A stretch of DNA of 64,000 nucleotides from Clostridium sp. chh4-2 (GTDB lineage: Bacteria > Bacillota > Clostridia > Lachnospirales > Lachnospiraceae), in the NCBI RefSeq assembly GCF_002899675.1, contig NZ_PKUU01000008.1, forward strand, positions 185,891-249,890, given 5' to 3'. Under the pieces are notes generated by a model. That model saw only the letters and a list, made by a program, of their open reading frames with translations, was not told the origin of the DNA and made no database searches. The stretch's first letter is position 1. The number at the start of each line of letters is the position of its first letter. Shown here piece after piece: positions 26,927 through 35,996 of this stretch. Both the position numbers and the translations under genes were made by a program.

Positions 26927-27469
26927 ACGGTACGGCAATAAGGTAGGCCGGGATGGAAGAAGAATGGGGATTGGGAACGTGGTTGGAAAGCGAAGTAGTG
27001 AGAAGTTATTTGTAGTAAGGCCGCTCAGACGATTTTGATTATATGTGAAGAAAACTGTTATAAAAATGAATCGTCTCCCTGCAATTGAACCTGATCCCTT
27101 CCTTCGGCCTGCAGAAAAGGATGTTTTTCTGATGAATTTATGCCCTTACTAAGGGGTATTCCACGTTGCTTTTTCGGACTTGTTTTAGGCATTTCTTAGT
27201 CAATTAAATAAAGATTTGCAGCTTCCCATTTTATAGATGTATGTGTTATACTAAAACTATTCCTGAGTTTAGAATTACGTTTCCTGCGGATTTCTTTCGC
27301 AGAAGAAGTTTTTGCCGTTAAGCGGCAGTCTAAAGTGTGAGCAGCACTGTAATGACCGGTTCGGTCGCAAATTCAGAACTTGAAATATGGATTGAAGGAG
27401 AGGTGAGGAATTTTATCCGCATCTATTGAAGTTGCGTTTTATTTTGATTATACTGAAAGGAGAAGAGAA
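26927..27469. other. Intergenic region with decayed palindrome fragments
   Basis: The region holds a dyad AGACGATT (27027-27034) / AATCGTCT (27069-27076), a GTAGTAAGG / CCTTACTAAGG relation between 27012 and 27150, and the TCAATTAAATAAAGATTT flank at 27200-27217 also found at the end of element B. A TGCCG/CGGCA hairpin lies near 27314, without a start codon close by. No convincing gene was found. Confidence 0.4.
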
Positions 27470-28360
27470 ATGGGGAAGAAAACACTGCATTGGCATCCCG
27501 CATTTCAAGCAGCGCTTCAGGTTGAACTTGCTGAAGACCGGCCATATCTGCGATTTGTAGAGGAATATAATCTGAGTAAGAAACCGCTGCGGATGGATAC
27601 GCTGATCATAAAATTGGCACCTGGGCATGTGATTAAAAAGAGTATTGGCAAGCTGTTTCGGCAGCATAATATTGTGGAGTATAAGAGTCCGGAGGATTAT
27701 ATCAGCATTAATGATTTTTACAAAGTGATGGGATATGTCTGTATCTATCAGTCGGATACGGAAAAAGTAATGGAAATACCGCCGGAAGAATTGACAGTTA
27801 CTTTTGTATGCAGCCATTATCCCAAGGCATTGATCGATCATTTAAAGAAGAATTACGGCATTTTGCGTCGGGAAGTATTCGAGGGAATTTACTATATGGA
27901 TGGCCTGATGTTTCCTGTGCAGGTGCTGGTGACAGATCAACTGTCGAAAGAAGATTACATCTGGCTGAGCCGATTGAGAAAAGATCTGGAAATAAAATCG
28001 GATATTGAACCATTGGCATTGGTGTACAAGGGAAAAGAAAAAGATCCGTTGTATCAGGCAGTGATGGATTTAATTATCCGGGCAAACCAGGAGCAGTATG
28101 AGGAGGGAAAAAAGATGTGCGAGGCATTAAGAGAATTATTTGCGGATGAATTGGTGGAACGTGAAGAGAAAGGGATGGAACGGGGAGCAATGTTGAAACT
28201 GATTTCTCAAATTCGCAAAAAACAGCAAAAAGGTCTGTCAGTAGTAGAAATTGCGGAGATTTTAGAAGAGGAACCTGAATTGGTAAGCAAGATATATCAG
28301 ACAATCCAGGGCCATATGGAAAGTACAGATGAAGAGGTTTACCAGATTTGCTTTTCATGA
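27470..28360 (+). CDS. Rpn/YhgA-like PD-(D/E)XK nuclease-fold protein
   Basis: 296 residues. The N-terminal half shows the layout of a PD-(D/E)XK fold: D in LRMDTLIIKLAPG near residue 43 and E-x-K in NIVEYKSPEDY near 66-68. The C-terminal part is helical and charged, ending SVVEIAEILEEEPELVSKIYQTI, like the tail of Rpn (recombination-promoting nuclease) proteins. Such proteins occur in many copies in Lachnospiraceae genomes and are usually annotated as hypothetical. Nuclease activity is inferred from motifs only. The start ATG follows AAAGGAGAAGAGAA. It sits at the edge of the repeat island and may be horizontally acquired. Confidence 0.6.
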   Translation: MGKKTLHWHPAFQAALQVELAEDRPYLRFVEEYNLSKKPLRMDTLIIKLAPGHVIKKSIGKLFRQHNIVEYKSPEDYISINDFYKVMGYVCIYQSDTEKVMEIPPEELTVTFVCSHYPKALIDHLKKNYGILRREVFEGIYYMDGLMFPVQVLVTDQLSKEDYIWLSRLRKDLEIKSDIEPLALVYKGKEKDPLYQAVMDLIIRANQEQYEEGKKMCEALRELFADELVEREEKGMERGAMLKLISQIRKKQQKGLSVVEIAEILEEEPELVSKIYQTIQGHMESTDEEVYQICFS

Positions 28361-28377
28361 GTTATATGGTAAGATAC

Positions 28378-28425
28378 AAAAAGGTTTCGTCAGGAGGCAT
28401 AAATACCTTCTTACGGAACCTTTTT
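28378..28425. terminator. Bidirectional terminator
   Basis: AAAAAGGTT...CGT pairs with ACG...AACCTTTTT around an inner GGAGG/CCTTC stem, between the nuclease-fold gene and the convergent LacI gene. Confidence 0.8.
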
Positions 28426-28452
28426 AATTTTGCAAAATATTTTTTATCCTTA

Positions 28453-29469
28453 TTACGAAAGGGAAATGGAACTTTCGCGGACAACCAGTTCGCATGGAAA
28501 TTGAACTTTAATTGGAGACGTATGTCTTCCTGAAATCCGGTCATCCAGAATTTTCACAGCAAACTCCCCAAGTTCCTTTTTCACAACTCGTACAGTGGTG
28601 AGCCGTGGGGATATGAACTGTGCAATGTCAATATCTGCCAGACCAATTATGGAAATATCCTGAGGTATCTTATAACCGTGGTCATGGAGGGCGCTGATAG
28701 CGCCTATGGCGGGATAATCATCTGCGCATATGATTGCCTCCGGAAGTTTTTTATGCTCAATTAAGTCGTTAACAGCTGCATAGGCCTGATCCGCTGTGAG
28801 GATAATGTTACGGCAGTAATCCATGTCGAGCGGAAATGAATGGGCGGACAAGGTATCGCAAAAAGCACGGAACCGGTGCTCATTGATATAATTGGCGGAA
28901 TCGGATGGAATCGTGCCTAAAAAGCCGATCGATTTGAATCCGCATTTGATGAAATATTCTGTGGCATATGTGGTAGCCGTATAAGCATCGCAGATGACTT
29001 CATCAATATCAGCATTGGGAGAGTTCAAACCTGCGTAGATAAGATTCGTTCCCATCTGTTTGAAACGGTTCATAACCTCCTGTGTAATTCTCCCGAGAAG
29101 AATGATGCCGTCATAATTCTGTTTTTCCAGGCTGCTCAATATAGGAGAGATATCGACGTTTGAAGTTGATATGGTCTGTTTCAATTCATAGTCTAATCTG
29201 GCTGATTCTTCCTGGATTCCAACTAAAAGCTGTGCAAAAAAATAATTATTAAAGCTATCGGATGGCGATACCAGCACACATGCCAAGGATTTAGCAGAAG
29301 TTCTGGCAAATGAAATGTCATTGATATAGCCTAATGATCTGGCGATCTGTTTTACTTTTTCAGCTGTAGCAGGACTGGCTGGCTTTTGTTTGTCATTATT
29401 AAGAACGCGGGATACAGTTGAGATGGAAACACCCGCTTGCTGTGCAATTTCATAAAGTGTAGGACGCAT
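28453..29469 (-). CDS. LacI family transcriptional regulator
   Basis: 338 residues. The N-terminal helix-turn-helix and hinge are RPTLYEIAQQAGVSISTVSRVLNN, followed by a periplasmic-binding-protein-like effector domain (YDGIILLGRI, PEAIICADDYPAIGAISALHDHG, LTTVRVVKKELGEFAV). An open frame extends about 190 codons further upstream, but that part is not LacI-like, and ATG 29469 has AAAGGAG 8 bases upstream. It is divergent from the importer/deoC operon at 29733, which is its most likely target. The effector may be a deoxyribose- or nucleoside-related compound, by inference from deoC. Confidence 0.92.
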   Translation of the reverse strand: MRPTLYEIAQQAGVSISTVSRVLNNDKQKPASPATAEKVKQIARSLGYINDISFARTSAKSLACVLVSPSDSFNNYFFAQLLVGIQEESARLDYELKQTISTSNVDISPILSSLEKQNYDGIILLGRITQEVMNRFKQMGTNLIYAGLNSPNADIDEVICDAYTATTYATEYFIKCGFKSIGFLGTIPSDSANYINEHRFRAFCDTLSAHSFPLDMDYCRNIILTADQAYAAVNDLIEHKKLPEAIICADDYPAIGAISALHDHGYKIPQDISIIGLADIDIAQFISPRLTTVRVVKKELGEFAVKILDDRISGRHTSPIKVQFPCELVVRESSISLS

Positions 29470-29732
29470 AGGCAGGACTCCTTTGTGCGGAATTGGATAA
29501 AATTGGATTATCATCCATAATATAGTGCTAGTATAATAGAAAATATAAAGTATGTCAATAAAAAGACGAATGATAATTCCAAAAACTTTGGATATAAAAG
29601 GATTGAAAATTTGGAATAACGATGATAATATGAAAATATAAGAAGAAAATCCAGTATTTACTGTCGAATTTTCTTGAAATGTGGTAAAAGTTAATCCAAA
29701 AATTTGGAGCAAATTGTGAAAGGAGAGGCGAA

Positions 29733-30923
29733 ATGAAAAAGAGATTATTGGCATGGGGATTGGCAATGACAGTTTTTTTGGCGGGGTGCGGCAATGGGGC
29801 TGGTGCACAGACGGAAACTTCCAAAGATGTGCAGGAAAGCCAGACAGAAGATGGGGGGAATGAAACAAAGGATACGCAATTTGGTATTTCTCCAATGAAA
29901 GAGAGGACAACGTTAAATGTCGGATATTTCGTAGGAGTACAGCATGCTCTTCCGATTTATGTGGCGGATCAAAAGGGATGGTTCGATGAATTGAACATTG
30001 ATTTGGAATATGTAACTTTTTCAAATGGTCCGGCAATGATGGAAGCCAGCAGCAGTTGGGATTTCGCTACAACAGGAGGACCTGGAACGATAGTGGGAGC
30101 TTTGACATATGACGTAAAATGCATTGGGACAGCAACTTATGATGCCGGTCTGAATTTATATGTTCGAGAAGATTCTCCGATTTTAAAATCTGGAAAAGGT
30201 CATGTGGACGGCTATGAAGATATATATGGAACACCTGAGGATTGGAAAGGAACTACGTGGCTTCTTCCGGTAGGGACTACGCTTCATAAAATACTGTTTT
30301 CAACGCTTGAGAAGGTGGGTGTGCCTACAGATGAGGTGACCATTGTCAATATGGATGTGAGTTCTGCACTTGCAGGATTTAAAGCAGGAGAGGGGGATGG
30401 CTGCGGAGAGTGGTCGACATTGGCTTTGGCTGCAGAGCGCGAGGGGTATAAAAAAGTGGGAGGTTTAGATGCAAACGGAGATATTATTGTCTGCAACGTA
30501 TGCGCGACTTCGGATGCAATAGAGAATAAGACAGATCTTATAGTGAAAGCATATGAACTTTACTATCAATCGGCGAAATGGTGTCTTGAGAATCCGGAAG
30601 AGGCGGCAGAATATTATATGGAAGTATGTACTGACGAAGGAGTGCTCTGTACGGCTGAAGATGCCGCTTATGCAGTTTCCATTCTGTTTGTGCCTACACT
30701 GGAAGAGAGTATTGCGATGTTTGAGAATGAAATGGAGGACCCCAGAGGCTTGTATACTGCAAGAAAGCTGAACCAGGTGGAAGTGGATCTGTTTGAAACC
30801 TTTGATTTTTTTGTGGATCAGGGAAAATATACGAATGAAAACAGAAACTTCTTATTAGATAACAGAATGATTGACGATACAATTGCAAAATTAGTGAAAG
30901 AAGAACTGGAAAGCCGCAATTAA
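29733..30923 (+). CDS. SsuA/NMT1-type substrate-binding lipoprotein
   Basis: 396 residues. Signal peptide MKKRLLAWGLAMTVFLAGCGNG with lipobox FLAGC. The mature part begins LNVGYFVGVQHALPIYVADQKGWFDEL, the pattern of the SsuA/TauA/ThiY (NMT1) binding-protein class, whose members bind sulfonates, pyrimidine precursors or related small molecules. It is the first gene of an importer operon with two permeases, two ATPases, deoC and an alcohol dehydrogenase. The substrate cannot be read from the sequence. Confidence 0.88.
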   Translation: MKKRLLAWGLAMTVFLAGCGNGAGAQTETSKDVQESQTEDGGNETKDTQFGISPMKERTTLNVGYFVGVQHALPIYVADQKGWFDELNIDLEYVTFSNGPAMMEASSSWDFATTGGPGTIVGALTYDVKCIGTATYDAGLNLYVREDSPILKSGKGHVDGYEDIYGTPEDWKGTTWLLPVGTTLHKILFSTLEKVGVPTDEVTIVNMDVSSALAGFKAGEGDGCGEWSTLALAAEREGYKKVGGLDANGDIIVCNVCATSDAIENKTDLIVKAYELYYQSAKWCLENPEEAAEYYMEVCTDEGVLCTAEDAAYAVSILFVPTLEESIAMFENEMEDPRGLYTARKLNQVEVDLFETFDFFVDQGKYTNENRNFLLDNRMIDDTIAKLVKEELESRN

Positions 30924-30960
30924 CTTTAAACAGGAAGATCGAATAAGGAGGCGGCAGGGT

Positions 30961-31773
30961 ATGGAAAAAGAAGTTGTTCAAAAACAAAGAAAAGATTCCG
31001 CCAAATATGCTTTTTTGACAGCAGCCGGGATTCTGGGATTTTTTCTGATTTGGCAGTTGGTTCTGGAAACGGGAATTGTCAGTTCCAGAATACTTTCAAA
31101 ACCGACGGAAGTGATTCACCTGTTCTTTGTAAAATTAAGTGATAAAAGCCCGGACGGTTCACTTCTGCAGACGAATATTCTCACAAGCCTGCAGCTGTCG
31201 CTGACAGGGCTGGGATTAGCCATTGCTGTTGGAGTGCCGCTTGGATGGATTATGGCATGGTACGAAGACGTGGATTTATTTGTCCGGCCGATATTTGAAG
31301 TGATTCGTCCGATTCCGCCTATATCATGGATTCCTCTGACAATTCTGTGGTTGGGAATCGGATTAAAAGCCAAGGCATTTATTATATTTTTTTCAGCGTT
31401 TATTCCTTGTGTAATCAATTCCTATACTGGAATCAAGCTGGCAAGTCCTGTTTTAATCAATGTGGCAAAGACGTGCGGAGCGTCAAAATTCACTATTTTT
31501 TACAAGGTGGGGATACCGGCATCTCTTCCAATGGTTTTTGCGGGTATGAGAATTGCCCTGGGCAATTCCTGGTCCACTTTGGTGGCGGCGGAGATGCTGT
31601 CGGCCAGTTCAGGCCTTGGCTATATGATTCTGACAGGAAGATCCTTTGGCAGGCCGGATATTATTATATTAGGAATGCTTGTGATCGGCGCAGTCGGGGC
31701 GTTTTTCAATGGAATTTTATCGATTGCAGAGAAAAAGGTTCTGGCATGGAGGAAAACAAATGATGGAAAGTAA
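30961..31773 (+). CDS. SsuC-type ABC transporter permease 1
   Basis: 270 residues, about six membrane helices. The motif EVIRPIPPISWIPLTILWLGIG near residue 115 and the ATPase-contact segment AKTCGASKFTIFYKVGIPAS are typical of SsuC/TauC permeases. It overlaps the next permease gene by 14 bases. It differs clearly from permease 2, so the two probably form a heterodimer. Confidence 0.9.
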   Translation: MEKEVVQKQRKDSAKYAFLTAAGILGFFLIWQLVLETGIVSSRILSKPTEVIHLFFVKLSDKSPDGSLLQTNILTSLQLSLTGLGLAIAVGVPLGWIMAWYEDVDLFVRPIFEVIRPIPPISWIPLTILWLGIGLKAKAFIIFFSAFIPCVINSYTGIKLASPVLINVAKTCGASKFTIFYKVGIPASLPMVFAGMRIALGNSWSTLVAAEMLSASSGLGYMILTGRSFGRPDIIILGMLVIGAVGAFFNGILSIAEKKVLAWRKTNDGK

Positions 31774-32536
31774 GCGGATAAACAGAAAACGGATCATTGT
31801 GACGGCGCTTTCGCTTTCATTTCTGCTGGGAATATGGATTTTTGTTGCAGCCAATTATCCCGAAATGATTCCCAGCCCACAAAAAACGTGGGAACGCTTT
31901 ATGCTGACATTTTCAAAACCGGTCAAGAAATTAAATCTTCTGCAGCATGTGGCGGCCAGTTTGAGGCGGGTTGGAATTGCACTTTTGATATCCTGGGTAA
32001 CCGGTGTGGCGTTTGGTGTGGTAATTGGATGGAACAGGGCTGCCAACGCTCTGTTTGGCTCTGTTTTTACCATGCTGCGCCCGATTCCGCCGCTGGCGTG
32101 GATTCCGTTAATAACCATTTGTTTTGGAATAGGCGAGATGCCTAAGATATTGATCGTGTTTATCGGAGCGTTTATACCCGTAGTGGTAAATACCCAGGCT
32201 GGAATGAGCAATGTGGAAGGACTGTATCTGGACGTGGCAAAATCTTTCAGCGCGGACAACCGCCAGCTTTTGTGGGAAGTGGCTATGCCCTCGATCATGC
32301 CGGCGATTCTGGCCGGAATGAGGACTTCCACCAGCTCGGCCTGGATGGTGGTGGTGGCGGCTGAAATGCTGGGCGCCAGCTCTGGAGTTGGATTTTTAAT
32401 CAGCCGGGGTATGGACAGCGCGGATACCCCTCTTGTGCTGGTTGCCATGATTGCCATAGGCATTGTAGGTGCTCTTTTGGCGATTGTATTTGAACTGGTT
32501 GAAAGGATGGCTTGCCCATGGATGGAAAAAAGATAA
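31760..32536 (+). CDS. SsuC-type ABC transporter permease 2
   Basis: 258 residues with about six membrane helices; MLRPIPPLAWIPLITICFGIGEMPK near residue 105 and AKSFSADNRQLLWEVAMPSIMPA are the family hallmarks. ATG 31760 follows GGAGGAAAACAA; the next codon is also ATG. A longer frame back to 31709 lies inside permease 1. It overlaps permease 1 by 14 bases and the first ATPase gene by 19. Confidence 0.9.
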   Translation: MMESKRINRKRIIVTALSLSFLLGIWIFVAANYPEMIPSPQKTWERFMLTFSKPVKKLNLLQHVAASLRRVGIALLISWVTGVAFGVVIGWNRAANALFGSVFTMLRPIPPLAWIPLITICFGIGEMPKILIVFIGAFIPVVVNTQAGMSNVEGLYLDVAKSFSADNRQLLWEVAMPSIMPAILAGMRTSTSSAWMVVVAAEMLGASSGVGFLISRGMDSADTPLVLVAMIAIGIVGALLAIVFELVERMACPWMEKR

Positions 32537-33279
32537 GGCTTAGCCTAAAACATGTGAATAAAAAATTTTATACGAAATCGGAAGCTTTTGAGGCGGTTAA
32601 AGACGTTTCACTGGATGTTTACGACAATGAATTTTTGGTTGTTTTAGGGCCGGGGCACTGTGGAAAATCAGTTCTTTTAAATATTATGGACGGACTTGAT
32701 GCACCCACCTCGGGAGAAGTGCTTTTGGATGGAAAAACGCATAATAAGCCAAACCGGGATATCGCCATGGTTTTTCAAAAAACCGGACTTATGCCGTGGA
32801 AAACAGTGATGCAGAATACGGAATTGGGTCTTAAATTCGCAGGGGTCAAGAAAGAAAAAAGGCGGCAGGCCGCACAAAAATACATAGATTTAGTGGGGCT
32901 GAAAGGATTTGAGAAACACTATCCGTCTCAGCTTTCCGGCGGAATGAAACAGAGGGTGGGCATTGCAAGGGCGTATGCCGCCGATCCTCAGCTGCTTTTA
33001 ATGGACGAACCGTTTGGAGCGCTGGATGCTCAGACCAGATATGCCATGGAAGAGGAGATCAGCCGGTTGTGGGAACAGGATAAACGAACGGTTGTGTTTG
33101 TTACGAACAACATTGAAGAAGCCGTATACTTGGGAGACAGAATTGTGCTGCTCAGTGGATGTCCTGCAACTGTAAAAAAGATTTATGAAATTGATCTTTC
33201 CCGGCCCAGAAATTTTGTGGACCCATACTTTATGGAGATCAGACAGGAGATTGCGGAGAACACGGATCTCGCTTTATAG
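32518..33279 (+). CDS. SsuB-type ABC ATPase 1, intact signature but H-loop His replaced by Asn
   Basis: 253 residues. Walker A is GPGHCGKS near residue 44, the Q-loop MVFQKTG, signature LSGGMKQR near 139, Walker B LLLMDEPFGALD near 160. The switch region reads FVTNNIEEAVYL where family members have VTHD, so the catalytic His is Asn. Its partner gene downstream has the His but a degenerate signature. ATG 32518 is chosen; TTG 32512 is possible. Together they should form a heterodimer with one consensus ATP site. Confidence 0.9.
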   Translation: MDGKKIRLSLKHVNKKFYTKSEAFEAVKDVSLDVYDNEFLVVLGPGHCGKSVLLNIMDGLDAPTSGEVLLDGKTHNKPNRDIAMVFQKTGLMPWKTVMQNTELGLKFAGVKKEKRRQAAQKYIDLVGLKGFEKHYPSQLSGGMKQRVGIARAYAADPQLLLMDEPFGALDAQTRYAMEEEISRLWEQDKRTVVFVTNNIEEAVYLGDRIVLLSGCPATVKKIYEIDLSRPRNFVDPYFMEIRQEIAENTDLAL

Positions 33280-33300
33280 ATCGGAAAAGGAGCGGCTGTT

Positions 33301-34056
33301 ATGATTGAGAAGGAGTGCGAAGAAATTAAAGTTGAAGTGAAACATCTCACTAAAAAGTTTGGCGACCTGCTCGTGCTGGATGATATCTCATTTAATATAA
33401 AAAGAGGAGAATTTGTTTGCGTGGTAGGACCTACGGGCTGTGGAAAGACGACCTTTTTGAACCTGCTGACAAAGCTTTATGAGCCTACATCAGGAGAACT
33501 TTTGATAGACGGAGTGCCAGCAGATCCGAAAAAGCATAATCTGGCTTTTGTCTTTCAGGAGCCGTCTGCGTATCCATGGCTGACAGTTGAGCAGAATATT
33601 GCCTTTGGTCTCCAGATAAAAAAGCTTCCTAAGGAAGAAATCAAGACCAGGGTAAATAATATTCTGCGTCTGATGGGGCTTGAAAAGTCAAGAAAAAGCT
33701 ATCCACATCAGCTCTCTGTCAGTACGGAGCAGAGAATTATTATAGGAAGGGCATTTGCCATGAATCCCGATCTCCTTTTGATGGACGAACCCTATGCCCA
33801 AATGGATATTAAGCTCAGATATTATCTGGAGGATGAGGTGATCAGGCTTTGGAAAGAGACAAAAAGCACGGTGGTATTCATTACCCATAATATAGAAGAA
33901 GCGGTTTATCTCGCTCAAAAAGTGCTGATTCTTACGAATAAACCGGCCAAAATAAAAGAAGAAATTAACATAGACCTGCCCCGTCCCAGAAATTTTGCGG
34001 ACCCGGAATTTGTAACTTTGAGAGCTTACATTACGGATCAGATTAAATGGTGGTAA
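33301..34056 (+). CDS. SsuB-type ABC ATPase 2, degenerate signature LSVSTEQ
   Basis: 251 residues. Walker A GPTGCGKTT near residue 42, Q-loop FVFQEPSAY, Walker B LLLMDEPYAQMD near 160 and H-loop FITHNIEEAVYL near 196 are present. The ABC signature is LSVSTEQR rather than LSGGQ/LSGGM, and the D-loop is AQMD rather than GALD. It is 21 bases downstream of ATPase 1, with AAAGGAG before the start. The pattern of losses complements that of ATPase 1. Confidence 0.9.
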   Translation: MIEKECEEIKVEVKHLTKKFGDLLVLDDISFNIKRGEFVCVVGPTGCGKTTFLNLLTKLYEPTSGELLIDGVPADPKKHNLAFVFQEPSAYPWLTVEQNIAFGLQIKKLPKEEIKTRVNNILRLMGLEKSRKSYPHQLSVSTEQRIIIGRAFAMNPDLLLMDEPYAQMDIKLRYYLEDEVIRLWKETKSTVVFITHNIEEAVYLAQKVLILTNKPAKIKEEINIDLPRPRNFADPEFVTLRAYITDQIKWW

Positions 34057-34067
34057 AAATAAAACAT

Positions 34068-34083
34068 TTCCGCAGACAGCGGA
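34068..34083 (+). promoter_or_regulatory. 5' leader hairpin (motif copy f)
   Basis: TCCGC (34069-34073), loop AGACA, GCGGA (34079-34083), followed by GGAATGGAG before the deoC ATG at 34100. It is a variant of the GCCG/CGGC leader hairpin. Confidence 0.4.
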
Positions 34084-34099
34084 GGAATGGAGAAACAAT

Positions 34100-34762
34100 A
34101 TGGAAATAAACAGATATCTGGACCATGCGGTATTAAAACCGGAATTTACACAGGAGGAAGCAAAGGCGGGAATTCAGATGGGGATCGACTATCATGTGAA
34201 AACCGTTTGTGTAAGACCATGTGACATAAGACTTGCGCAGGAAATGTGCCGGGGGACGGATACGCTTGTCAGCTGTGTTCTGGATTTCCCTCATGGATCA
34301 GCGGGAAAAGATGCCAAAGAAGCATTGGCCCGCATTTATGCCGGTATGGGGGTGGTTGAGATTGATATGGTGATGAATTTTGGCCTGGCAAAGTCCGGAG
34401 AATGGGACCGGGTAGCAGACGAAATCAGAGCTGTGGTAAATGCAGCTCATGCTCAAGGGGTAGGAGTTAAGGTTATCTTTGAGACAAGCCAGCTTACAAC
34501 AGAGGAAATCAGAAAAGGTACAGAAGTCTGTATTGAATGCGGAGCAGATTTCGTAAAAACCTCTACAGGCTTTTTAGGCTGTGGCGCCACCATGGAAAGT
34601 GTGAAGACAATGATAGACGCCGCGGGCGGCAGGATAAAAGTAAAACCTTCCGGAGGTATGAGCGATTATGAAACAGCGAAAGCATTTGTCGATATGGGCG
34701 CAGATCGTTTAGGGGTGGGCGTGGCATTTACACCAGCAATTTGCGGCAAGATGATAAAGTGA
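34100..34762 (+). CDS. deoC: Deoxyribose-phosphate aldolase
   Basis: 220 residues of the DeoC class I aldolase family. It cleaves 2-deoxyribose 5-phosphate into acetaldehyde and glyceraldehyde 3-phosphate. The Schiff-base lysine is in ADFVKTSTGF near residue 153 and the second active-site lysine in IKVKPSGGM near 183; the N-terminus YLDHAVLKPEFTQEE is typical. It follows the importer genes and precedes an alcohol dehydrogenase that could reduce the acetaldehyde. No deoxyribokinase or phosphopentomutase gene lies nearby. Confidence 0.93.
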   Translation: MEINRYLDHAVLKPEFTQEEAKAGIQMGIDYHVKTVCVRPCDIRLAQEMCRGTDTLVSCVLDFPHGSAGKDAKEALARIYAGMGVVEIDMVMNFGLAKSGEWDRVADEIRAVVNAAHAQGVGVKVIFETSQLTTEEIRKGTEVCIECGADFVKTSTGFLGCGATMESVKTMIDAAGGRIKVKPSGGMSDYETAKAFVDMGADRLGVGVAFTPAICGKMIK

Positions 34763-34798
34763 GAAAACAGGCTGCATTAACGGGGAAAGAGGGATTGG

Positions 34799-35989
34799 AT
34801 GAACGGGTTTGAACTTTATTTTACGACTAAAATTATATTTGGAAAAAACGCTGAAATGGAAATTGGAAAAAAGATGAAGGAAGAAGGGGTTGAAAAGGTT
34901 CTGCTTCATTATGACCAGATTGCAGAGCAGTTGGGGATTTTGCAGAGGGTAGAGACATATTTGAATGCCGAGGGAATCAGTACCATACGTCATGGCGGCG
35001 TGGTGCCCAATACCAAGCTTTCCGTAATACGTTCCGGAATCAATAAATGTTTGGATTACGGGGTGGATTGTGTGACAGCTATTGGAGGAGGAAGCGCTAT
35101 CGACTCTGCAAAAGCCATCTGTGTGGGAACCGCAAATCCCCAGGTGGATATCTGGGACTGCTACGAAGGGAAATTTAAACCGGTAACAGCTATTAAAATG
35201 GCGGTAGTGTTGACTACTGCGGCCACAGGAAGCGAAACAAATGCTTCTTCTGTGGTGATGAATGAGGAAGAAGGATTGAAAAGAAGTCTGTATTGTGAAG
35301 CCAGCCGGGCAGATTATGCGTTTATGAACCCTGAAATCCTATATACTCTGCCCAGATTTCAGCGCGCCTGCACCATAGCTGATATTCTATCCCATACGTT
35401 TGAACGGTATTTTACCCAGCATGGAGAAAACCGGATTTCAGATCAGTGTTCAGAAGGGATGATGAGAACCCTTTATGAACTCAGCGGCACATTTTTGGAT
35501 GATCCAAAGAATTACGATGTGACTTCAGAAATTATGTGGGCCGGAACTTCGGCTTATATGTACTGTGGTTTAGGCGGACAGTTTGACTGGGGAACTCATA
35601 ATATGGGGCACGAACTTTCCGGCATGTATGAAAAGACCCACGCGGCAACCGTCACCGCAATGTGGTGCAGCTGGGCCAGGTATACATACAAAAACAATAT
35701 AAAACGCTATGCCAGATATGCAGATAAGGTGCTTCATATTACCGGTACAACAGAGGAAGCTGCTGCTATAGCCGGAATAGAAAAAACAGTAGAATATTTT
35801 AAGAAGTGGGGAATGCCGGTCGATCTGAAAGAGCTTATGGGCAGAAAGCTGACAGGAGAAGAGTTGGATTCATTGACAGAAAAATGCATGTTTAATGGAA
35901 GAAGAGAAACAGTGGGAAATTGTGAAAAACTTAAACGAGAGGATGTCCGCCGGATATATGGTCTGGCTAATGGAGATGAATTCATTTAA
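34799..35989 (+). CDS. Iron-containing alcohol dehydrogenase (butanol dehydrogenase type)
   Basis: 396 residues. The NAD(P)-binding loop is TAIGGGSAIDSAKAI near residue 97; metal ligands are expected in ADILSHTFERYF, and GTHNMGHELSGMYEKTHAATV is the conserved C-terminal His motif. The family resembles YqhD/BdhA. A role in reducing acetaldehyde made by DeoC is inferred from position. A REP-like repeat begins 8 bases after its stop codon. Confidence 0.9.
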   Translation: MNGFELYFTTKIIFGKNAEMEIGKKMKEEGVEKVLLHYDQIAEQLGILQRVETYLNAEGISTIRHGGVVPNTKLSVIRSGINKCLDYGVDCVTAIGGGSAIDSAKAICVGTANPQVDIWDCYEGKFKPVTAIKMAVVLTTAATGSETNASSVVMNEEEGLKRSLYCEASRADYAFMNPEILYTLPRFQRACTIADILSHTFERYFTQHGENRISDQCSEGMMRTLYELSGTFLDDPKNYDVTSEIMWAGTSAYMYCGLGGQFDWGTHNMGHELSGMYEKTHAATVTAMWCSWARYTYKNNIKRYARYADKVLHITGTTEEAAAIAGIEKTVEYFKKWGMPVDLKELMGRKLTGEELDSLTEKCMFNGRRETVGNCEKLKREDVRRIYGLANGDEFI

Positions 35990-35996
35990 GTAAAGC

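Noticed and set aside
29470..30036. N-terminal extension of the first LacI protein
   Set aside because: The open frame continues upstream, but the LacI helix-turn-helix starts at ATG 29469 with a good AAAGGAG site; the extension has no domain character and runs into the divergent gene.
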